Origin: Tolumonas osonensis
GTDB lineage: Bacteria; Pseudomonadota; Gammaproteobacteria; Enterobacterales; Aeromonadaceae
Direction of reading: 5' to 3'
DNA length: 64,000 bases
Assembly: GCF_014202415.1 (NCBI RefSeq)
Contig: NZ_JACHGR010000009.1
Span: forward strand, 100,049 to 164,048
Both the position numbers and the translations under genes were made by a program. Shown piece after piece: positions 1-10,127 of this stretch (position 1 is its first letter; each line of letters starts with the position of its first letter). The notes beneath the pieces were generated by a model, which ran no database searches, was not told where the DNA came from, and saw nothing but the letters and a program-made list of their open reading frames with translations.

Positions 1-47
1 TAGCCACCACTGCTATCTTGGAACTTCCCAGTTGAACCTGAGTCGCT

Positions 48-124
<77 letters not shown>

Positions 125-145
125 CTTGTCCTCAAGACGGGGCGA

Positions 146-174
146 ATATTAAGGTCTGATGAAATACATGTCCA
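146..174 (-). promoter_or_regulatory. Promoter of tRNA-Arg with GC-rich discriminator
   Basis: On the minus strand TGGACA (174-169) and TAATAT (151-146) are separated by 17 bp, close to the sigma-70 consensus. The bases after the -10 are GC-rich (TCGCCCCGTC), the type of discriminator found at stringently controlled stable-RNA promoters. The start of transcription would be near 138. Confidence 0.65.
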
Positions 175-302
175 GCATTTTAATAAAAAAAATCTCCGGT
201 TGCTGCAACTCTGGTCAATCCTCGGAAAAAACGGACATTTCTTGTGCATCTTTCTCCCTGCCCGGCTTGATCCTGTCGTGGAACGCTTTACACTGAACCT
301 AT

Positions 303-320
303 TGAATGAACGTTCATTCA
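303..320. promoter_or_regulatory. Perfect 18-bp palindrome, probable TetR-family operator
   Basis: TGAATGAACGTTCATTCA is its own reverse complement over 18 bp. It lies 21 bp before the TetR start at 342. Its size and symmetry match operators bound by TetR-family dimers, and its position suggests autoregulation of the whole regulator-pump operon. That it binds the adjacent regulator is inference. Confidence 0.7.
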
Positions 321-341
321 TTTTTTATTGGTGCAAAGGAT

Positions 342-908
342 ATGGTACAGGAAAAACCCGAATTAATTATGGCGCAGGCCGAACAGTTGTTTATTGCGCA
401 TGGCTTTCACGGCACTTCCATGCAGATGATTGCCAAAGCCGCCGGCATCGCGGCCGGTACGCTTTATCTGCACTTCCCCGGTAAAGAGATGCTGATCCGC
501 ACCATCTACCGCCGGGCGCTGACCGACATGCTGCGCTGTCTGATGCTCGATTACGATCCGGTCCAGCCGCCGTTCGGACAGTACCGCCGTTTCTGGCTGA
601 ACGCCTATCACGAACTGAAAGAAAAGCAGAGCCTGGTGCACTTCAAGGATCTGTATGAGCGTTCTCCTTTCTATAACGAAGAGGACCGGCTCTGGGCCGA
701 TGAACAGTGGAAACCAATAGAGGATTTCTACCTGCGGGGGATCGACAGCGGTCTTTTCCGCGATATGCCGGCCTGTCTGTTGGGCTATCTGAGCCTCGGT
801 TCCGTATTAAGTATTTCACAGACCCAGCGCGTCGCGCCGTTTGACATGACGGCGGCACTGGAAGAACAGCTGATCCAGGCCAGCTGGCGCGCCATTCTGG
901 CAGAGTAA
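342..908 (+). CDS. TetR/AcrR-family transcriptional regulator of the efflux operon
   Basis: About 188 residues. The N-terminal TetR helix-turn-helix lies at residues 24-48 (core GTSMQMIAKAAG followed by GTLYLHF), and a divergent ligand-binding C-terminal half follows. An in-frame ATG at 306 lies inside the operator palindrome, so it is an unlikely start. ATG 342 is preferred, and ATG 369 is also possible because neither has an ideally spaced ribosome site. The gene is followed 40 bp later by an adaptor and pump gene on the same strand, so it probably represses the three-gene operon and itself. The inducing ligand cannot be read from the sequence. Confidence 0.85.
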   Translation: MVQEKPELIMAQAEQLFIAHGFHGTSMQMIAKAAGIAAGTLYLHFPGKEMLIRTIYRRALTDMLRCLMLDYDPVQPPFGQYRRFWLNAYHELKEKQSLVHFKDLYERSPFYNEEDRLWADEQWKPIEDFYLRGIDSGLFRDMPACLLGYLSLGSVLSISQTQRVAPFDMTAALEEQLIQASWRAILAE

Positions 909-948
909 CTGCCGTCCCCAGTAAAAAAACATAACAACGGAGAGCGGA

Positions 949-2070
949 ATGAAAAAGTGGATGGTCATCATGTTACTGATTGCGCTGCTGTTATTCGGCA
1001 GCGTGATTGGTTTTAACTTTTATAAGTTTGCCCAGATGGGGAAAGCCATGGCCAGCAAGCCGGCTCCGGTTTTCCCGGTCACCTTGCTGACCGTCCGCGG
1101 CAGCGACTGGTCGCCAACGCTGGAAGCGATTGGTTTTATTGAACCGAATCAGGGCGTCGATATCAGCGCGCAGGTGGCCGGTACCGTGGACAAGATCTCC
1201 TTTGAATCGGGAGAAACCGTCCGCAAGGACCGGTTATTGCTGTCGCTGAATACCGATGTCGAACGCGCCAATCTGAAAAGTGCCCAGGGGAAACTGCCGG
1301 CTGCCCGGGCCAGTTATGAACGGATGCGCAGCCTGTACGGCAAAGGCGGTGTCTCCAAAGGAGAACTGGACAATGCGCAGGCCGAATATCTGGCATTGCA
1401 GGGGCAGATCGATGCCCTGCAGGCCACCATTGACCGCATGACCATCCGGGCCCCGTTCAGCGGTCAGGCCGGTTTGCGTAATGTCTTTCTCGGGCAGTAT
1501 CTGAAAGCCGGAGACAGCATTGTCCGACTGGAAGACAGCTCGGTGATGAAGATCCGCTTCAGCATCGCCCAGACGGAACTGGCCAAAATCAACGTCGGCC
1601 AGCAACTGGACATTCTGGTGGATGCCTATCCGCAGCAGCCGTTCAAAGGCAGCATTACGGCGATTGAGCCGACCGTCAAACAGCTTTCCGGTGTCATCGA
1701 GGTGCAGGCTGCCATTCCGAACACCGCAGGATTGCTGCGCTCCGGGATGTATGCCCGGGTGAAAGTCCGGCTGCCGGTCATGAAATCCCAGATCATCGTT
1801 CCCCAGACCGCCATCAACTTTACGCTCTACGGCCAGACCGTGTATGTGGTGGAAGAGAGTAAAGACGCCAAAGGTCAGCCAGCAAAGATTGCCCGTCAGG
1901 TGGTGGTCAACGTCGGTGAGCGGGAGGAAGATTTGGCCCATGTCCTGAGTGGTTTGAAAGACGGCGATGTGGTCGTGACCTCCGGTCAGATCCGTTTGTC
2001 CAATGGCAGTCAGGTGACCGCCGTGGAAGACAATACCCTGGCGAAACCGGCCACTGTGCCCGCACTGTAA
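949..2070 (+). CDS. RND efflux periplasmic adaptor (membrane fusion protein)
   Basis: 373 residues. It opens with a hydrophobic anchor at about 4-22 that lacks a lipobox cysteine, so it is anchored by a transmembrane helix or signal rather than by lipid. The split lipoyl-like domain (GTVDKISFESGETV, and later RAPFSGQAGLRNV) flanks an alpha-helical hairpin, and beta-barrel and membrane-proximal domains follow, as in AcrA/MexA-type adaptors. It should bridge the inner-membrane pump to an outer-membrane channel. No TolC-like gene is nearby, so the channel must be encoded elsewhere. A GGAG ribosome site precedes the ATG, and the pump starts 12 bp downstream. Confidence 0.92.
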   Translation: MKKWMVIMLLIALLLFGSVIGFNFYKFAQMGKAMASKPAPVFPVTLLTVRGSDWSPTLEAIGFIEPNQGVDISAQVAGTVDKISFESGETVRKDRLLLSLNTDVERANLKSAQGKLPAARASYERMRSLYGKGGVSKGELDNAQAEYLALQGQIDALQATIDRMTIRAPFSGQAGLRNVFLGQYLKAGDSIVRLEDSSVMKIRFSIAQTELAKINVGQQLDILVDAYPQQPFKGSITAIEPTVKQLSGVIEVQAAIPNTAGLLRSGMYARVKVRLPVMKSQIIVPQTAINFTLYGQTVYVVEESKDAKGQPAKIARQVVVNVGEREEDLAHVLSGLKDGDVVVTSGQIRLSNGSQVTAVEDNTLAKPATVPAL

Positions 2071-2082
2071 CGGAGGCCAAGC

Positions 2083-5000
2083 ATGCGATTTACCGATCTC
2101 TTTATCCGGCGGCCGGTGCTGGCCGTGACCATCAGTCTGATGATGGTGTTATTCGGGCTGGAAGCGCTGCGCGGCATGGCGATCCGGGAATATCCGAAAA
2201 TCACCAATACCGTCATCACCGTCACCACCAACTATTACGGTGCCAGCGCCGATGTGATCCAGGGGTTTATTACCCAGCCGGTCGAACAGGCCATCGCCCA
2301 GGCAGAAAATATCGACTACATGACCTCGCGCAGCCAGCTGGGCCGTTCGACCATCACCGTGAACATGCGGCTCAATACCGATCCGAATGCGGCGCTGGCG
2401 GATGTCCTGGCCAAGGTCAATTCCGTGCGTTCACAACTGCCGAGAGATGCGGATGATCCAAGTATCACCTCCTCCACCGGCAGTAACACGTCGGTGGTCT
2501 ATATCGCCTTCTCCAGTGCGGAGCTGAACTCGTCACAGATTACCGATTATCTGGAGCGGGTGATCAAACCACAGCTGTTCACGGTACAGGGGGTGGCAAA
2601 GGTCAACCTCTACGGCGGAACCCAGTTTGCAATGCGCATCTGGCTGGATCCGCTGAAGATGGGCGCCTACAACCTGTCCGCCTCACAGGTGATGTCCGTC
2701 CTGCAAGCGAATAACTATCAGTCGGCGCCGGGTCAGGCCACCGGTTATTTTGTGCTGTATAACGCCGAAGCCGATACCCAGGTCAACAGCACGGAACAGC
2801 TGGCCGATCTGATCGTGGCCTCGCATGACGGGACGGTCGTCCGGGTGCGGGATATCGCCAAGGTAACGCTGGAGAAAAGCCACGATCAATACCGTGCGCT
2901 GGCCAACGGCAAGGAAGCCGTGATTGCGGCGGTTGACGCAGCCCCCTCTGCCAACCCGCTGGAAATCGCCGCGAACGTGAATAAATTGCTGCCGGGTTTT
3001 GAGCAGAATCTGCCGAACACCATGAGCATGAAGCTGCTGTATGACTCTACCCGGGCCATCAACGAGTCGATCTACGAGGTATTGAAGACTATCGTCGAAG
3101 CGGCGGCGATTGTGGTGGTGGTGATCGCGCTGTTTCTGGGTTCCATGCGCGCGGTGGTGATCCCGATCGTGACCATTCCGTTATCGTTGATCGGGGTGGT
3201 CATGCTGATGCAGGCGTTTGGTTTTTCCATCAACCTCATCACCCTGCTGGCGATGGTGCTGGCGATCGGTCTGGTGGTGGATGATGCGATCGTGGTGGTG
3301 GAAAACGTCGATCGGCATATCAAGGCCGGGGAAACGCCGTTCCGGGCCGCCATCATCGGTACCCGCGAAATTGCCAGTCCGGTCATTACCATGACCATTA
3401 CGCTGGCGGCGGTGTATACCCCGATCGCCCTGATGGGTGGTGTGACCGGCTCGATCTTCAAGGAGTTTGCCCTGACACTGGCAGGCGCCGTCTTTATCTC
3501 CGGCGTGATTGCGTTGACCCTGTCACCCATGATGTGTTCCGCCATGCTGAAACCGCACACCAATCCGAACCGGTTTGAACGTGCGGTGGAAAATGCGCTG
3601 AACCGGCTCACCGCGGCTTACAGCCGGATGCTGGACAAGGTGATGACCCGCCGTCCGGTGATCATCACCTTCGGGGTGATTGTGCTTGCCGTGATGCCGG
3701 TGCTGTTCAAACTGATCCCGGCCGAACTGGCCCCTTCCGAAGACCGCGGCGCTTATCTGATGATGGCGAAAGCCCCGAACACCGCGAATCTCGATTATAT
3801 CCAGAACAATATGATGGCGGCCGGCGACCTGCTGATGAAGGATCCGGCCATGGCAACCAATCTGGCGCTGGCGGGGATCCCCAACAGTAACCAGGGGCTG
3901 GCGATTGCCATTCTGAAACCCTGGAGTGAGCGCGAGAAAGCACCGGTGATCGTGCAGCGGACGAATGCGGCCCTGCAAAATATTCCCGGCGTGGCGATCA
4001 GTTCCTTCCAGTTTCCGGAACTGCCAGGCGCCGGTGGTGGTCTGCCACTGCAACTGGTGATCACCACACCGAACGAGTTCCGCAATCTGTTCGAGGTCGC
4101 CAGTGCGGCACTGGACAAGGTGAAAACCAACCGCCAGTTCGTCTATACCGAGCTGGATCTGACCTTTGATTCAGCCACCATGCGTATCGTCATCAACCGG
4201 GATAAAGCCGGCGCTTATGGCGTCACCATGCAGGATATTGCCGCCACGCTGAACGCCATGATGGGCGATGGCAACCTCAACCGGGTTTCCCTTAATGGCC
4301 GCAGTTATGAGGTGATTCCGCAGGTGGAGCGGCAGTTCCGCCTCAATCCGGAATCGGTGAAACAGTACTATGTGCAAGCTGCCAACGGTCAGTCGATCCC
4401 GCTCGGTAACCTGGTCACGGTTGAGCTGAAAAGCGAGATCCGGGCTCTGCCTCACTATAACCAGCTGAACTCGGCGACCATCGGGATCGTGCCGACCATG
4501 CCAATGGGCGATGCCATCCAGTGGCTGGAACAGAATGTGGTCTCCGAACTGCCGCAGGGTTATCAGCACGATTACATGGGCGCGGCCCGGCAGTATGTGC
4601 AGGAAGGCAGTGCCCTGATGTTCACCTTCCTGCTGGCGCTTTGCGTGATCTTCCTGGTGCTGGCCGCCCAGTTTGAAAGCTGGCGCGATCCGCTGGTGAT
4701 CATGGTGTCCGTACCACTGGCCATCTGCGGGGCGCTGGTCGCGCTGGCCTGGGGATTGTCTACCATGAACATCTACACGCAGGTAGGACTGATCACGCTG
4801 GTCGGCCTGATTAGCAAGCACGGGATCCTGATTTGTGAGGTTGCCCGGGAGCAACAGTTGCTGAAAGGGCTGGCCCGGATGGACGCGGTCAAAATTGCGG
4901 CCCGCATCCGTCTGCGCCCGATCCTGATGACCACGGCAGCGATGGTCGCCGGCCTGCTGCCTTTGCTGGGTGCGTTCGGTGCCGGAGCGCTGAGCCGTTT

Positions 5001-5157
5001 CAGCATCGGTATCGTGATTGTCGCCGGGCTGACGATCGGTACCTTCTTTACGTTGTTCGTCTTGCCGGTGATCTATACCTATGTGGGTAAAAAGCATCAG
5101 CCATTACCGGAATTCGATGAGTCTGTCGCGCCACTGGCGCTCCATGACGATGCGTAA
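2083..5157 (+). CDS. RND multidrug efflux permease (HAE-1 type)
   Basis: 1024 residues, the usual length for AcrB/MexB-like proton-driven pumps. The proton-relay aspartates D400-D401 sit in LVVDDAIVVVENV, and the TM10 lysine is K912 in GLISKHGIL, equivalent to AcrB D407/D408/K940. Two large periplasmic loops separate TM1/TM2 and TM7/TM8. With the adaptor just upstream it should form an inner-membrane trimer that exports drugs or other amphiphiles. It is the last gene of the TetR operon and is followed by a clear terminator. The substrate range is not predictable. Confidence 0.93.
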   Translation: MRFTDLFIRRPVLAVTISLMMVLFGLEALRGMAIREYPKITNTVITVTTNYYGASADVIQGFITQPVEQAIAQAENIDYMTSRSQLGRSTITVNMRLNTDPNAALADVLAKVNSVRSQLPRDADDPSITSSTGSNTSVVYIAFSSAELNSSQITDYLERVIKPQLFTVQGVAKVNLYGGTQFAMRIWLDPLKMGAYNLSASQVMSVLQANNYQSAPGQATGYFVLYNAEADTQVNSTEQLADLIVASHDGTVVRVRDIAKVTLEKSHDQYRALANGKEAVIAAVDAAPSANPLEIAANVNKLLPGFEQNLPNTMSMKLLYDSTRAINESIYEVLKTIVEAAAIVVVVIALFLGSMRAVVIPIVTIPLSLIGVVMLMQAFGFSINLITLLAMVLAIGLVVDDAIVVVENVDRHIKAGETPFRAAIIGTREIASPVITMTITLAAVYTPIALMGGVTGSIFKEFALTLAGAVFISGVIALTLSPMMCSAMLKPHTNPNRFERAVENALNRLTAAYSRMLDKVMTRRPVIITFGVIVLAVMPVLFKLIPAELAPSEDRGAYLMMAKAPNTANLDYIQNNMMAAGDLLMKDPAMATNLALAGIPNSNQGLAIAILKPWSEREKAPVIVQRTNAALQNIPGVAISSFQFPELPGAGGGLPLQLVITTPNEFRNLFEVASAALDKVKTNRQFVYTELDLTFDSATMRIVINRDKAGAYGVTMQDIAATLNAMMGDGNLNRVSLNGRSYEVIPQVERQFRLNPESVKQYYVQAANGQSIPLGNLVTVELKSEIRALPHYNQLNSATIGIVPTMPMGDAIQWLEQNVVSELPQGYQHDYMGAARQYVQEGSALMFTFLLALCVIFLVLAAQFESWRDPLVIMVSVPLAICGALVALAWGLSTMNIYTQVGLITLVGLISKHGILICEVAREQQLLKGLARMDAVKIAARIRLRPILMTTAAMVAGLLPLLGAFGAGALSRFSIGIVIVAGLTIGTFFTLFVLPVIYTYVGKKHQPLPEFDESVAPLALHDDA

Positions 5158-5177
5158 TTAACCGGCGTTCCGCCATA

Positions 5178-5203
5178 ACAGCCCTCTTTCCGAGGGCTGT
5201 TTT
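5178..5203 (+). terminator. Rho-independent terminator of the efflux operon
   Basis: A nine-base-pair stem (ACAGCCCTC / GAGGGCTGT) with a five-base loop runs directly into TTTT, 20 bp after the pump stop codon. Confidence 0.88.
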
Positions 5204-5313
5204 ATCCGGCCCGGTAGCAGACTGTTATTCTGACAAGTGGACAAAAATCCATCCGTAAATCCGCTAAAATGATCTTAAATAGTATTTTTGCTATGCCTTC
5301 TGCTCAATTTTTA

Positions 5314-5319
5314 TATAAT
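5314..5319 (+). promoter_or_regulatory. Candidate -10 box for the symporter gene
   Basis: A perfect TATAAT lies in an AT-rich stretch 89 bp before the symporter ATG. No convincing -35 hexamer is seen at 16-18 bp, so an activator may be needed. The assignment is tentative. Confidence 0.4.
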
Positions 5320-5407
5320 TCACCACCAATAACGCATAAGAATGCATTGGATCCGTCAGGCATGCGCCGGATACCGATATAATTTAATGTCCAACAAGGA
5401 AGCCACT

Positions 5408-6829
5408 ATGGAAAATTTAATTAATGCACTGAGCGACCTGCTATGGGGTCAGCTCGTCTATGTGCTTCTGGCCGTCGGGATTTTTTTTACTATCCGTACA
5501 GGTTTCATTCAATTCCGTCATTTCGGTCACATGTTCACCGTTCTGAAACACAGTACCGTCAGTGATGCGGCAGGGATCTCGTCCTTTCAGGCACTGTGTA
5601 CCGGGTTGGCAGCCCGTGTCGGTACCGGCAATCTGGCCGGTGTAGCGGTAGCCATTTATCTCGGTGGTCCGGGCGCTATTTTCTGGATGTGGCTGATTGC
5701 GATGATCGGGATGGCATCCGCTTTTGTGGAAAGTACACTGGCCCAGCTTTACAAAGTGAAAGACGATAATGGCAACTATCGTGGTGGCCCGGCCTATTAC
5801 ATGGAAAAAGGTTTGGGTCAGCGCTGGATGGGGGTTCTGTTCTCTATCTTCCTGATCATTTCATTCGGTCTGGCCTTTAACTCGGTGCAGGCCAACTCCA
5901 TCAGCGGTGCGATGCAATCCGCCTTTGGCATTCCGAACTGGATCACTGGCGTGGTACTGGCGATACTGAGCGGTATCGTCATTTTCGGCGGCCTGCGTAG
6001 TATCGCGCGTTTTTCTGAGCTGGTAGTGCCATTCATGGCTACCGCTTATCTGCTTCTGGCGATAGTGATTGTTGGCATGAATCTGGATAAATTACCGGAT
6101 GTGTTCATGACCATTATCAATTCCGCATTTGGTATGGAGCAGGCTGGCGCCGGTGCGCTGGGTTATACCATCGCCCAGGCAATGATGAACGGCATCAAGC
6201 GTGGTCTGTTCTCTAACGAAGCGGGCATGGGTTCCGCGCCCAACACCGCAGCTACCGCCAGCCCTTATCCGCCGCATCCGGCCTCCCAGGGTTATGTACA
6301 GATGATGGGGGTATTTATCGATACTATCGTGATCTGTACCTGTACGGCGGCAATCGTCTTGCTGTCCAATCAGTATGTACCGGGTAATGAACTGACCGGT
6401 ATCAAACTCACGCAAGCCGCTCTGTCAGAGCACATTGGTAGCGCAGGTACTTACTTCATTGCGTTTGCGGTGTTCTTCTTTGCCTTTACGTCCATTGTGG
6501 CCAACTACGCGTACGCCGAAAACAACCTGGTGTTCCTGGAACATAACCACCCAGCCCGTCTGGCCCTGTTCCGTCTGTGTGTCCTGGGCATGGTCATGTT
6601 CGGCGCCGTGGCTGATTTGCCGGTTGTCTGGACACTGGCCGACATCTCGATGGCATTCATGATTGTGACCAACCTGATTGCCATCCTGCTGTTGTCCGGC
6701 AGCGCAACCAAGCTGGCCAAAGATTACAACATGCAGCGTAAGGCCGGTAAGGTGCCGACCTTTGATGTCAATGTATACCCGGAAATCAAAGCAAAAATCG
6801 AACCGGGCATCTGGGACAACAATAAATAA
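5408..6829 (+). CDS. Sodium:alanine/glycine symporter (AGCS family)
   Basis: 473 residues with about ten or eleven hydrophobic segments. The AGCS hallmark region (LAARVGTGNLAGVAVAIYLG, then GPGAIFWMW) is near residues 68-100, and the family motifs GGPAYYMEKGLG and NEAGMGSAPNTAATA follow. It should import alanine or glycine with sodium across the inner membrane. ATG 5408 was chosen because AAGGAAG lies five bases upstream. An upstream ATG at 5342 would add 22 residues with no membrane or family character. The gene is monocistronic, between its own -10 candidate and a strong terminator. Confidence 0.93.
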   Translation: MENLINALSDLLWGQLVYVLLAVGIFFTIRTGFIQFRHFGHMFTVLKHSTVSDAAGISSFQALCTGLAARVGTGNLAGVAVAIYLGGPGAIFWMWLIAMIGMASAFVESTLAQLYKVKDDNGNYRGGPAYYMEKGLGQRWMGVLFSIFLIISFGLAFNSVQANSISGAMQSAFGIPNWITGVVLAILSGIVIFGGLRSIARFSELVVPFMATAYLLLAIVIVGMNLDKLPDVFMTIINSAFGMEQAGAGALGYTIAQAMMNGIKRGLFSNEAGMGSAPNTAATASPYPPHPASQGYVQMMGVFIDTIVICTCTAAIVLLSNQYVPGNELTGIKLTQAALSEHIGSAGTYFIAFAVFFFAFTSIVANYAYAENNLVFLEHNHPARLALFRLCVLGMVMFGAVADLPVVWTLADISMAFMIVTNLIAILLLSGSATKLAKDYNMQRKAGKVPTFDVNVYPEIKAKIEPGIWDNNK

Positions 6830-6847
6830 TCCTGCCCTGCCGAGACA

Positions 6848-6876
6848 ACAAAGGCCGCTTTTGCGGCCTTTGTTTT
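6848..6876. terminator. Bidirectional terminator between symporter and lacZ
   Basis: An 11-bp stem (ACAAAGGCCGC / GCGGCCTTTGT) with a four-T loop, flanked by T or A tracts, sits between convergent genes ending at 6829 (+) and 6881 (-). Confidence 0.9.
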
Positions 6877-6880
6877 AGGG

Positions 6881-9967
<3,087 letters not shown>

Positions 9968-10054
9968 TCATGATGATTTGATTCGTGCAGAGGAAATCAT
10001 CATAGAGAGCTGGCGCGAAACTGACTGTCAGATTTTATTCATGACGTGACTGCT

Positions 10055-10082
10055 ATCATAAAATTTATGTAAACGATTACAT
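10055..10082 (-). promoter_or_regulatory. lacZ promoter region with GalR/LacI-type operator
   Basis: ATGTAAACGATTACAT at 10067-10082 is a near-perfect 16-bp palindrome with the central CG of LacI-family operators. It resembles the known E. coli GalR site GTGTAAACGATTCCAC. On the minus strand a TATGAT (10060-10055) lies just downstream and could be the lacZ -10, so a bound repressor would cover the -35 region. Control by a GalR-like protein encoded elsewhere is inferred. Confidence 0.6.
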
Positions 10083-10087
10083 GAAAA

Positions 10088-10116
10088 ACCCAAAAGAAAG
10101 GGGAATTGCTCCCCCT
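10088..10116 (-). terminator. Terminator downstream of glnE
   Basis: Read on the minus strand, AGGGG and CCCCT pair across an eight-base loop and are followed by TTCTTTT and then TTTTT. It separates glnE from the lacZ promoter. Confidence 0.65.
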
Positions 10117-10127
10117 CGTCATCCTGT

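Noticed and set aside
125..341. Possible integration site beside tRNA-Arg
   Set aside because: No integrase and no direct repeat of the tRNA 3' end is visible in the window; the flanking efflux operon looks ordinary.
4171..5097. 308-codon open frame on the minus strand inside the RND pump
   Set aside because: It lies wholly inside the well-supported pump gene. Its composition is rich in His, Gln and Arg as expected of an antisense shadow, with no recognisable domain.
5342..5407. Longer N-terminus for the symporter
   Set aside because: The extension lacks a ribosome site and membrane character, and ATG 5408 has AAGGAAG at five bases.
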